A stretch of 13,032 nt of DNA from Saprospiraceae bacterium (lineage in GTDB: Bacteria > Bacteroidota > Bacteroidia > Chitinophagales > Saprospiraceae). Position 1 is the first letter of the stretch. Each line of letters starts with the position of its first letter. Location of the stretch: assembly GCA_007125435.1 (NCBI GenBank), contig SLDF01000323.1, positions 1 to 13,032 on the forward strand, in the 5' to 3' direction. The notes under the pieces are model-generated. The model was not told where the DNA came from. It ran no database searches and saw only the letters and a program-made list of their open reading frames with translations. Below, piece by piece: positions 6,285 to 13,020 of the stretch. A program made the translations under genes and the position numbers.

Positions 6285-7858
6285 TCTGCCTGATACATTT
6301 TAAGCTTTCTAGCTGATGGGTCAGCGATGTCACCACACCACTTAGGTAACCATTGGTATGGTGTAAGACCTTGATGATGTCCATAGTACCTGGTAAAGAC
6401 TTTTCTGTAATAGTATGCCTCCTTTGTTCGTGGTGTATCATGTCTGTACTTGAACCTTTCTGATTCATACTCCTCATCTGAAATGATACAATCTACATAT
6501 GCACTGATGATGACAGACCATGACTTAGTGGCCTTACTGACGGAGTCTGAGAATCCGTTTTTCCTTCGCCACAGTACACTCTCCGGTAGCAAATCATCGT
6601 CGGTAAAGGCTTTTCTTAAGAGATATTTTTCCATCTTTTGATCGTTGAACTGCCTTAGAGCAGGATCAATGCCCATATAAAACTGCAGGAATGTCCGATC
6701 GGCAAATGGCACTCTTGCCTCTAACCCAGCATGGGAAATGCTCCGATCTCCTCTTAGCATATCAAAGTAATGAATGTCAGATAATAACCTCATGGCCTCA
6801 TCGTGAAAAGACTCTGGTGATGGCGCATTCTGAAAATACAAATAACTGCCGCACTCATCTATAGTTTCACCTGTAAATAAGACCTTCACATCAGAATGCG
6901 CTCTGACCAATCGAGATACTAAGCGGTGACCCACTGATGCACGAATCGTAGTTACATCAAAGGACCCTGTCATATAAATTGTATCTTCTATTTCAGCCAA
7001 AAACTCTTCTTCTGACAATTCAAAACTGTGATGCTTTGAACCAATATGCTGTGCTACCAGCTCCGCATAGAAAAGATCAGGTGAGCCCTTCATCCCTACT
7101 GAGAAAGTCTCTAGCGGCCAGGGCTTATCGTGAAATTTAGCTGCAAGAGCGGCAATCAAGCTTGAATCAAGCCCTCCGCTCAATAGACAGCCAACCGGTC
7201 TCTCAGACATCATACGCTTTTTAACTGATTCTGATAGGAGATATTTGATCTGGTCACAAATCGCTTCTTCTGTAGCTATGTCATGACGCGCGTAGATATG
7301 TTCATAGTACCTATGCAGACCGCTACTAGTAGAATACCAACTCCCGGTAGGAAACTGATGCAGCGTATCCATGAAGACTAAGGCTTTAGCCTCTGAGGCT
7401 ATTCCTATAGCACCAGATTTATTTCTACCCATGTATAAACCGCGAATACCTAAGTGATCCCTTGCTATGATTAACTCATCCAATGCTGTGTCATATAGCA
7501 CAAAGGCAAACTCTCCATCCAAAATTTGACACATTTTCTCCATACCTACCTTCCTGTAAAGGTGTATGAGTACTTCACAATCAGAATCGGTCTCCAAGGT
7601 GATATCATGCGCTTTAGCCAATTCCAGGTGATTAAAAATTTCAGCATTGGCAATGAGCCAGCAGCCGTTCTTGTACATCGGCTGATTGCTCTGCGGATTC
7701 AGGCCGTTGATAGCCAATCTGTGAAAACCAAGAAATAAGTCATCCTTTGGATAAATATATTCAGAGTGATCAGGACCTCTGTGCTGAATGGTCATGAAAT
7801 CGTCCACAAGTTGATACTTTCCTCTGTCTAGTCCCTGATAAGCGAAAATTCCACACAT
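6281..7858 (-). CDS. asnB: Glutamine-hydrolysing asparagine synthetase (class B)
   Basis: Makes asparagine from aspartate, ATP and glutamine-derived ammonia in the cytosol. It has 525 residues. The N-terminal glutaminase domain (2-~190) has the nucleophile Cys2 (MCGIFAY) and HRLAI, and the synthetase domain (~200-520) has the ATP pyrophosphatase loop SGGLDSS (227-233), DVTTIRAS (301-308) and EARVPF (380-385). Two normally rigid motifs are altered: the glutamine-binding NGEIYN is NAEIFN (71-76), and GEGSDExFGGY is GETIDECGSY (330-339), keeping the Glu and the Asp-Glu pair. LWRRKNGFSDSVS near the end fits the family. The enzyme is probably active, but its ammonia handling or substrate preference may differ. 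The start is fixed by the need for Cys at position 2. It diverges from the AsnC/Lrp regulator and converges on cysM. Confidence 0.9.
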   Translation of the reverse strand: MCGIFAYQGLDRGKYQLVDDFMTIQHRGPDHSEYIYPKDDLFLGFHRLAINGLNPQSNQPMYKNGCWLIANAEIFNHLELAKAHDITLETDSDCEVLIHLYRKVGMEKMCQILDGEFAFVLYDTALDELIIARDHLGIRGLYMGRNKSGAIGIASEAKALVFMDTLHQFPTGSWYSTSSGLHRYYEHIYARHDIATEEAICDQIKYLLSESVKKRMMSERPVGCLLSGGLDSSLIAALAAKFHDKPWPLETFSVGMKGSPDLFYAELVAQHIGSKHHSFELSEEEFLAEIEDTIYMTGSFDVTTIRASVGHRLVSRLVRAHSDVKVLFTGETIDECGSYLYFQNAPSPESFHDEAMRLLSDIHYFDMLRGDRSISHAGLEARVPFADRTFLQFYMGIDPALRQFNDQKMEKYLLRKAFTDDDLLPESVLWRRKNGFSDSVSKATKSWSVIISAYVDCIISDEEYESERFKYRHDTPRTKEAYYYRKVFTRYYGHHQGLTPYQWLPKWCGDIADPSARKLKMYQAD

Positions 7859-7892
7859 ATTTGTATGTTTATGTTTAAAAAATTAATTTCAG

Positions 7893-7942
7893 TGGCAAAT
7901 TAAATGGATTATTTTCAAATTGGCAAATCATCAGGATGATTT
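7893..7942. promoter_or_regulatory. Candidate AsnC/Lrp operator in the asnB-regulator divergent region
   Basis: AAATCAT (7925-7931) and ATGATTT (7936-7942) form a perfect 18-bp inverted repeat with a CAGG centre. TGGCAAAT occurs at 7893-7900 and 7921-7928, 28 bp apart, and a near match in reverse (ATTTGTCA) lies at 7971-7978. AsnC/Lrp proteins bind such spaced, AT-rich inverted sites. The inverted repeat overlaps the proposed -33 of asnB and sits about 40-57 bases upstream of the likely transcription start of the regulator gene, so one site could serve both genes. Confidence 0.45.
7896..7927 (-). promoter_or_regulatory. Possible asnB promoter
   Basis: Read on the minus strand: TTTG at 7927-7924, 21 bases, then TAATTTG at 7902-7896, close to the Bacteroidota TTTG/TAnnTTTG pattern but one base short in the -7. 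Transcription would start about 30 bases before the asnB ATG (7858). Confidence 0.35.
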
Positions 7943-7967
7943 TTTTCATAAATTCACGCTCAAGGGT

Positions 7968-7975
7968 TAAATTTG
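7968..7975 (+). promoter_or_regulatory. -7 element of the AsnC/Lrp regulator gene
   Basis: TAAATTTG matches the Bacteroidota TAnnTTTG consensus exactly and lies 56 bases before the ATG at 8032. No TTG-type -33 was found at the usual distance, as expected if an activator helps. AGGAG at 8016-8020 may act as a Shine-Dalgarno with a long 11-base spacer. Confidence 0.45.
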
Positions 7976-8031
7976 TCAATGTAAAGCACAATTAAGAGAG
8001 AAATTTATTCATTTTAGGAGCATACAATACC

Positions 8032-8481
8032 ATGATTGATCAAATAGATAAAACCATCATAAATTGCCTGACGGAAGATGCGCGGATGTCACTAAAAGAA
8101 ATTGGTAGCATTTGCAAACTATCTGCGACTGCAATTCATCAACGTATTCACAAGCTAGAAGCTGCGGGTATCATCAAAGGCGCTAAGCTACTAGTAGATG
8201 CCAATGCACTTGGCTATCAGACCATGTCCTATATAGGTATCTATCTTGAAAAAGCAGGTCTCTATCAAAAAGTCAAAGAAACATTTGAAGGCCTGACAGA
8301 GGTCGTAGAGTGTAGCTATACTACCGGCGATTATTCTATGCTAATAAAAGTCTATTGTAAAGACAATAAGCATCTCATGGAATTACTGAGTGAGCGCATC
8401 CAAACAATAGAAGGTGTATCAAGAACAGATACACTTATTTGCCTTGATCATTCTTTTGAGAGACCATTAAAGCTAGATTAA
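8032..8481 (+). CDS. AsnC/Lrp family transcriptional regulator
   Basis: Amino-acid-responsive DNA-binding protein of 149 residues, the family's normal length. The N-terminal winged helix-turn-helix spans about 1-60 (DARMSLKEIGSICKLSATAIHQRIHKLE is split between helix 2 and recognition helix 3), and the C-terminal RAM effector and oligomerisation domain about 65-140, with the loop TGDYSMLIKVY (98-108) where ligands bind between subunits. It is divergent from an asparagine synthetase gene, which recalls asnC-asnA in enterobacteria, so control of asnB by asparagine is a reasonable inference; other family members respond to leucine, lysine or other amino acids. Its stop abuts the stop of the next, convergent gene with no spacer. 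Confidence 0.9.
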   Translation: MIDQIDKTIINCLTEDARMSLKEIGSICKLSATAIHQRIHKLEAAGIIKGAKLLVDANALGYQTMSYIGIYLEKAGLYQKVKETFEGLTEVVECSYTTGDYSMLIKVYCKDNKHLMELLSERIQTIEGVSRTDTLICLDHSFERPLKLD

Positions 8482-9948
8482 TTAGTGGCTGAGCAGATAT
8501 CTTGCTCCGATGCGGGTTGAAAATGAACTGATATTATCAAATGCAGGACCTATACCCCCTGACAAATGATGAAAATACAATTGTTCAATGAATAAGTCAC
8601 TTTGGTCTGATAGAGGGACATTGAAGCCAATACCCATATTAAGCGTGACAAATGAATTGCCGCGGACGCTCTCACCTTCGAGGATACCATTTTCAAAATT
8701 GCTTAGACTTAGCAGACCTTTGCTGTCTCTGAGCCTGATATTATTTTCTATGTAAAAGTCCTCAGGGTTTTCTAAAAAGTAGGCTGTTTCTTGATAATTG
8801 GCGTGACTCACAAAATGACCGGACATTCCGGCTATTAAATAAGCTTTCATAAAACCTTTATTACTTAGCATCACCCTTACATTCGCGGGGATACTAACCA
8901 CCATCGCATCATTGACGCCTTCATATGCCGAACGATAACTTTTATGAAAAAATGTTACCCCCGTTTGAATCTCCACATAATTAAGCTTCCAAAAAAGCAT
9001 AATTTCCGCATGAAAATTACTCTCAATCCTTCCCAGTTGTAATCTAGACAATTGAGTTGGAAAAGGGGTTCGTACCAAATCGCGATCGTAGCCTAATGCA
9101 AGACCAAGCCAAAAACTACTATTCTTTTTTCTGGCATTATAATGTCTTGGTATGTGATAATCTTGCAAATAGCAATCTATCTGGCTTATTACCGGTATTT
9201 GCTGTAGAGTATATGAACCATCCAATTTATCTACTGGGCTACTTGAGACATTATAGGTTTCTTCTCTGTCTGTAATGTCCTCAGCATTTGTGACAAAATT
9301 ATCATTTACAGCCGTTACGTCTTCAATATCAGCTGTATTTTTATGATTACTATCTTCTAACCTATTTTTAATCGCAATGTCCCTGATTTTCTCTTTACCT
9401 ATCGAATTGATTTCATCTTGGACTTCATAGCCATCTGGCATCTGCAAGTCGTATGCTTTCTCATTGTCAAAGCTTGTTACTATCGACTTATCGCCGATAG
9501 TCGAAAGTTCATTTCCTGTCTCATTAATCTCTGAAAAATCACTGATTAAGCCTTCACTAAATACAGAGGATAGTGCTTCATGAGAAGACTGATCAATACT
9601 GGTCACTTCTTTATCTTGATCAAATAGAATGCTGCCGGACTTATCAGCTACATTAATCAAAGTAAAAGACAGCAGGATCAGTAAAAACTCTATGCTCTTA
9701 TAGTTGATAAGCCTATACTTCCAACCTTCTATTACGGCTAATTTGCTGCTGAGCATTGACCAGGCCTGTCCGTCATAGGGTTCCTCATAGCCACCGACCT
9801 TTTCTTTGATGATTTTATCAGTTTGAAAGTCAGCATACTTATCCTTTAGCACATGCCAGCTATTTTCATCATATGGCACTTCAATGCCCTCAAGCCTGCG
9901 CTTCAAAGCATCATCAGATAGGTTTATATTTGATTTATCTTGACTCAT
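8482..9948 (-). CDS. Membrane protein with N-terminal PYD-repeat domain, one TM helix and C-terminal barrel-like domain
   Basis: Unnamed protein of 488 residues. Seen: two related N-terminal repeats, about 13-41 and 42-71, sharing (E/G)xxxPYDxxxWxxLxxK (EVPYDENSWHVLKDK; EEPYDGQAWSMLSSK); one hydrophobic segment at about 86-101 (IEFLLILLSFTLINVA); a long polar, low-complexity acidic region (about 102-270); and a C-terminal domain (about 278-488) of alternating hydrophobic strands ending in ARYLLSH, like Bacteroidota outer-membrane beta-barrel (PorT/porin-like) proteins. There is no signal peptide. It lies 3 bases downstream of an ECF sigma gene in the same operon, so the N-terminal repeats are a plausible cytoplasmic anti-sigma part with a periplasmic sensing part. 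No function is proven, and the barrel call rests on appearance only. Confidence 0.75.
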   Translation of the reverse strand: MSQDKSNINLSDDALKRRLEGIEVPYDENSWHVLKDKYADFQTDKIIKEKVGGYEEPYDGQAWSMLSSKLAVIEGWKYRLINYKSIEFLLILLSFTLINVADKSGSILFDQDKEVTSIDQSSHEALSSVFSEGLISDFSEINETGNELSTIGDKSIVTSFDNEKAYDLQMPDGYEVQDEINSIGKEKIRDIAIKNRLEDSNHKNTADIEDVTAVNDNFVTNAEDITDREETYNVSSSPVDKLDGSYTLQQIPVISQIDCYLQDYHIPRHYNARKKNSSFWLGLALGYDRDLVRTPFPTQLSRLQLGRIESNFHAEIMLFWKLNYVEIQTGVTFFHKSYRSAYEGVNDAMVVSIPANVRVMLSNKGFMKAYLIAGMSGHFVSHANYQETAYFLENPEDFYIENNIRLRDSKGLLSLSNFENGILEGESVRGNSFVTLNMGIGFNVPLSDQSDLFIEQLYFHHLSGGIGPAFDNISSFSTRIGARYLLSH

Positions 9949-9951
9949 AAA

Positions 9952-10515
9952 TTACTTGTCCTGTATTTTATACCTTGCCTTTATAAATGACTGAAGCTTC
10001 TTTCTTGCCTTGACCAGATTTGATCTGGATGTTGCTTCTGAAACCCCCAATCTCTCACCAATTTCCTTATGAGACATGCCATCAATAACAGACATATTAA
10101 AGACAGCCCTATACGCCGGAGGTAGACTTTGTATACATTGAATCAATTCTTTTTCTTGTATCTTGTCTACAGGATTCGGATTGGAGGAAGTCATTTCAAA
10201 TACATTATCAATATTCTCTGTTCTTCTCAATTTTTTTTTACGATAATTGTCTATCGCTGTATTCACGACTATCCTCTTCATCCAGCTTGATAGGGATGTA
10301 CCCTCATTGTAGGAATCAATTTTATCAAAAATTTTTATGAACGCATCATGGAGAACATCCAATGCCTCATCATACGATCCGGCATACCTCAAACTCACCC
10401 CCATCAAGACACCAAAGTGTGACTCATACAGAATCTGCTGAGCCCAACTCTCTTGCCTCGCACAAGCGGCGATTATATCGACTTCATCCTCTTCCAATAA
10501 AAATGAATGTGTCAT
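9952..10515 (-). CDS. ECF-type RNA polymerase sigma factor
   Basis: A 187-residue sigma-70 family protein with only regions 2 and 4. Region 2 spans about 15-95 (YDEALDVLHDAFIKIFDKID, 48-67; SSWMKRIVVNTAIDNYRKKK, 76-95) and binds core polymerase and the -10. Region 4 spans about 125-178 (SLPPAYRAVFNMSVIDGMS, 130-148, then the helix-turn-helix HKEIGERLGVSEATSRSNLV) and reads the -35. The acidic N-terminus is ordinary for Bacteroidota ECF factors. It is the first gene of a two-gene operon; the membrane protein follows after 3 bases and is the likely partner that holds it inactive. The signal and regulon cannot be read from this window. Confidence 0.92.
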   Translation of the reverse strand: MTHSFLLEEDEVDIIAACARQESWAQQILYESHFGVLMGVSLRYAGSYDEALDVLHDAFIKIFDKIDSYNEGTSLSSWMKRIVVNTAIDNYRKKKLRRTENIDNVFEMTSSNPNPVDKIQEKELIQCIQSLPPAYRAVFNMSVIDGMSHKEIGERLGVSEATSRSNLVKARKKLQSFIKARYKIQDK

Positions 10516-10560
10516 AAATTAATTGAGACTTTCCGGAAATATACACAAAAAACGGCTCAA

Positions 10561-10629
10561 CCCCTCTAATCGCTGCTTGAGGTCAAAAAATAAATCTTAT
10601 TATGTGAGGGGTATCTGCCTATGTAGGCA
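10561..10629. other. Inverted repeats between apaG and the sigma gene
   Basis: CCCCTC (10561-10566) and GAGGGG (10606-10611) are inverted around 39 bases, and TGCCTATGTAGGCA (10616-10629) is a short palindrome. Neither is followed by a T-run on the minus strand. The 141-bp gap (10516-10656) probably holds the sigma operon promoter; TATTTTTTG on the minus strand (10592-10584) is a weak -7 candidate. Confidence 0.3.
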
Positions 10630-10656
10630 TCTAAGATAATTATAAACCAAAGCTTA

Positions 10657-11043
10657 TTAATTCAGTTTCGGAGCTGCCACCAGTTCGAATGAAGGTATTA
10701 TGACTTCAAATCGATCCAAAGTCTCCATAGACTGCATATAAAACAATCCCTCCATTCTTCCTATCTCGCTTATAAGCGGACACCAAGACTGGTATGTAAA
10801 TGATTGACCGGGCAAGATGACGGGACATTGACCTACTACTCCTGCTCCTTCGATCTCTTTTGTGCCGGCTAATGAATCCGTTACAAACCATATTCTTGAT
10901 AGCAGTTTGACGGGTTGGTCGCCATGATTCTGAACCACTATATCATATGCGTATAAAAAGTGCTGCTGGCTAGGGCTGGAGTGCTCAGGCTGATACTTTG
11001 ATTCAGCGCTTATCTTGATATTATTGGTTATAAGGCTTGGCAT
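10657..11043 (-). CDS. apaG: ApaG domain protein
   Basis: A 128-residue single-domain protein of the ApaG (DUF525) family, an immunoglobulin/fibronectin-like fold. Seen: FLYAYDIVVQNHGDQPVKLLSRIWFVTD is the typical first half in two stretches (FLYAY and the strand after it), followed by the family signature GAGVVGQCPVILPGQSF, and SEIGRMEGLFYM and FEVIIPSFEL near the end. It matches the E. coli protein along its length. ApaG was linked genetically to Co2+ and Mg2+ handling, and the same domain occurs in some F-box proteins and in PDIP38; the biochemical role remains unsettled. It lies 9 bases after gmk on the same strand, so it is probably co-transcribed. Confidence 0.9.
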   Translation of the reverse strand: MPSLITNNIKISAESKYQPEHSSPSQQHFLYAYDIVVQNHGDQPVKLLSRIWFVTDSLAGTKEIEGAGVVGQCPVILPGQSFTYQSWCPLISEIGRMEGLFYMQSMETLDRFEVIIPSFELVAAPKLN

Positions 11044-11052
11044 ATCTTGATA

Positions 11053-11628
11053 TTAATGCTCCAGTATAGTTTGGGCAATTTGATCCGCTTCCTTGAATGC
11101 ATCTTCTATGTTGTCATTGATCAGTATCTGATCAAATTTATTGGCGAAGGTCAACTCCAATGATGCTTTATCTACTCTTTTCTTTAGGGTCGTTGTTGAT
11201 TCTGTATTTCTATTCTTCAATCTCAAAATCAGGACTTCAAGGCTTGGCGGCTGGACAAATACCACATGACATCGATCGCGATAAAGAGATTTTAATCGCA
11301 GGGCGCCCTTTACATCGATATCAAACAGTACACACTTACCTTCTTCGACCAATCTTTCTACTTCAGATTTCAGCGTGCCATAAAACTGATTGGCATACAC
11401 CTCTTCCCACTCTGCGAAAGCGTTGGCTTGGATATTGACCTTGAACTCGTCCTGACTGATAAAGTAATAATCCTTACCGTCGACTTCATTTGACCGCTTT
11501 CCCCTTGTTGTTGCAGAGACTGAAAATGCAAATTGATTGTATTTCTCCAATAGGTATTTTACAATTGTCGTCTTACCTGCACCCGATGGAGCAGTGAATA
11601 CCAACAATTGTTTTTTCAATGATGTCAT
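11053..11628 (-). CDS. gmk: Guanylate kinase
   Basis: Phosphorylates GMP to GDP with ATP; an essential step in guanine nucleotide and (p)ppGpp supply; cytosolic. It has 191 residues, normal length. Seen: the P-loop APSGAGKTT (13-21); the GMP-binding stretch SVSATTRGKRSNEVDGKDYY (36-55) with its conserved Ser, Arg and Tyr residues; EWEEVYANQFYGT (73-85), part of the GMP site; the LFDIDVKGA strand (101-109); and the lid region RLKNRNTES followed by RVDKASLE. The ATG at 11628 gives the expected short lead-in to the P-loop. It lies 46 bases after yicC, a pairing common across bacteria, and 9 bases before apaG. Confidence 0.96.
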   Translation of the reverse strand: MTSLKKQLLVFTAPSGAGKTTIVKYLLEKYNQFAFSVSATTRGKRSNEVDGKDYYFISQDEFKVNIQANAFAEWEEVYANQFYGTLKSEVERLVEEGKCVLFDIDVKGALRLKSLYRDRCHVVFVQPPSLEVLILRLKNRNTESTTTLKKRVDKASLELTFANKFDQILINDNIEDAFKEADQIAQTILEH

Positions 11629-11674
11629 TTTTTATACTGTATTTCTTATCATTCACCACGACCTCTTCATCTGA

Positions 11675-12550
11675 TCAGACAATATTGGCCAATTGTTCTT
11701 TTATTTTCTCCAGCTCATCTTTCATGATCACTACGATTCTCTGTATCTCTGAGTGGTTGGCCTTGGAGCCCAACGTATTGATTTCTCTGCCCATCTCCTG
11801 GGATATGAAGTTTAGCTTACGACCTTTTGCATGCTCCTGACTGTTGAGCTCATCCATGAAGTAATCACAATGCTGTCTCAGTCTGACTTTTTCTTCCGTG
11901 ATATCATAGCGCTCAAAATAAAAGATGAGTTCTTGCTCAAATCTATTTTGATCAATTTGCTCAGGTGTAAACTGTGTCTGTAATAGTTGCTGGAGCTTCT
12001 CTTTCATTCTGGGAACACGCTCCACTTCATATGGTTCGACCTCATCTAGCTTTACCAATATGTTTTCTACTCTTGCCTGGAAGTCATCCAGCAATATGCG
12101 GCCTTCTTCTATTCTATACTTTACAAATGCTTCCATAGCACTTTCGAAGGTCTCACTTATCACAGCCCATTCTTGCGGGTCTTGCTCTACTTCTTCCAGG
12201 TTCAGTATGTTTGGTATTCGGAGAATTGCATTAGCAATACCTTCTTCCTTGCCGCCTATGTTTGCAAGTGTATCTCGCACCTCCTCATAGTATTTTTTGA
12301 ACAGCAGCTTATTCAGGCTGTACTGCTCTTCACCATAGGGCGAAGTAACCTCTATGACTACATCAACCTTGCCACGCTCTGCCTTTTCTTGAAGTAGCCT
12401 TCTGAAGTAACCCTCCTTATCTTTGTAATTATTTGGTATTCTAAGCCTAAAATCCGCCCCTTTAGAATTGACAGATCGTATCTCTATATCTATGGTCTTA
12501 TCACCATAATTGCCTGTAGCCCTTCCGTAGCCGGTCATTGAATGCAACAT
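11675..12550 (-). CDS. yicC: YicC/YloC family endoribonuclease
   Basis: A 291-residue protein, the usual length. The N-terminus MLHSMTGYGRA is the YicC signature and fixes the start at 12550. The YicC N-terminal domain spans about 1-155 (EIRSVNSKGADFRLRIP at 23-39), and the strongly conserved C-terminal domain (DUF1732) about 205-291 contains KGRK, LNFISQEMGREINTLGSKAN and a terminal MKDELEKIKEQLANIV helix. E. coli YicC has been described as an endoribonuclease that takes part in RNA and small-RNA turnover; the activity here is inferred by family. First gene of yicC-gmk-apaG. AGGGAG (12559-12554) lies 3 bases before the ATG and may act as a Shine-Dalgarno. Confidence 0.93.
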   Translation of the reverse strand: MLHSMTGYGRATGNYGDKTIDIEIRSVNSKGADFRLRIPNNYKDKEGYFRRLLQEKAERGKVDVVIEVTSPYGEEQYSLNKLLFKKYYEEVRDTLANIGGKEEGIANAILRIPNILNLEEVEQDPQEWAVISETFESAMEAFVKYRIEEGRILLDDFQARVENILVKLDEVEPYEVERVPRMKEKLQQLLQTQFTPEQIDQNRFEQELIFYFERYDITEEKVRLRQHCDYFMDELNSQEHAKGRKLNFISQEMGREINTLGSKANHSEIQRIVVIMKDELEKIKEQLANIV

Positions 12551-12576
12551 ATACTCCCTTGTATTTAAGTTGCACG

Positions 12577-12584
12577 CAAAGATA
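12577..12584 (-). promoter_or_regulatory. -7 element of the yicC-gmk-apaG operon
   Basis: On the minus strand TATCTTTG (12584-12577) matches TAnnTTTG exactly and lies 26 bases before the yicC ATG. No matching TTTG -33 stands at the usual distance. Confidence 0.5.
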
Positions 12585-12661
12585 ATAATCCTTACCTATT
12601 ATTTATTCTTTTATCTAAACATGGTACGACGCTCCTAAGTGACTCACCTCGTGTTCAGAGC

Positions 12662-12772
12662 TTAGACAAGTATCACAGCATACTTACAACCTTGATAACC
12701 ATAGATAAGCCTATTGTTGATTGCTTTATTGTAGCCAAAGTAAGCACTTTTTTTGTTTTTCCTTTTAGGCAT
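12662..12772 (-). CDS. Possible 36-residue basic small protein
   Basis: ATG at 12772-12770, TAA at 12664-12662. The peptide begins MPKRKNKKSAYFGYNKAINN and ends in YAVILV: basic, aromatic-rich, with no recognised family. Just before the ATG the minus strand reads AGGAGGAGGGTG (12784-12773), an unusually strong Shine-Dalgarno for this window. The reading frame stays open upstream to a TAG near 12890, with Lys/Arg/Asp-rich residues (KKRPDDDRRR) just before the Met, so a longer product from a non-ATG start, or a remnant of a longer gene, is also possible. It may equally be chance coding within a dispersed repeat. It lies upstream of yicC on the same strand. Confidence 0.25.
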   Translation of the reverse strand: MPKRKNKKSAYFGYNKAINNRLIYGYQGCKYAVILV

Positions 12773-12784
12773 CACCCTCCTCCT

Positions 12785-12936
12785 GTCGTCGTCGGGTCGC
12801 TTTTTAGAGTCTGAAAATAGCCATCTTAATGATCCCAAGTCTTGCTCTTTTGTGCAATATCTTCGAAAAAAAATACTTACGGAGTCAGGCTACCCTTGAT
12901 GCCATCTTCAAAGGCTAGACTGCTGCACTGCTTGAT
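12785..12936. other. Right intergenic region without a clear gene
   Basis: Together with 12585-12661 this stretch shows no confident gene, tRNA or terminator on either strand. An eight-base A run lies at 12866-12873. The only open frame of note is the upstream extension of the small ORF on the minus strand. Confidence 0.5.
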
Positions 12937-13020
12937 AATTTTACTTTATACTTCCTGCTTCATCGGTCGCGTAGCACTTAAGGCTATGCTCTCTCTTCAG
13001 CACTCGTCTAAAGTAAAATT
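12937..13020. repeat. Perfect 12-bp inverted repeat pair at the right edge
   Basis: AATTTTACTTTA (12937-12948) and TAAAGTAAAATT (13009-13020) are exact reverse complements, 60 bases apart; with one mismatch the match extends three bases inward. Inside, TAGC and GCTA flank CTTAAG near 12972-12986, giving a nested partial palindrome. The spacing would suit a small non-autonomous mobile element or a structured transcript. Confidence 0.5.

Noticed and set aside
11160..11438. Plus-strand open frame inside gmk (and similar ones inside yicC at 12060-12397)
   Set aside because: Antisense to strongly conserved gmk and yicC coding sequence; no recognisable product.
12640..12940. tRNA or rRNA fragment in the right intergenic region
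   Set aside because: No cloverleaf with a T-loop GTTCRA motif or recognisable rRNA core sequence was found on either strand.
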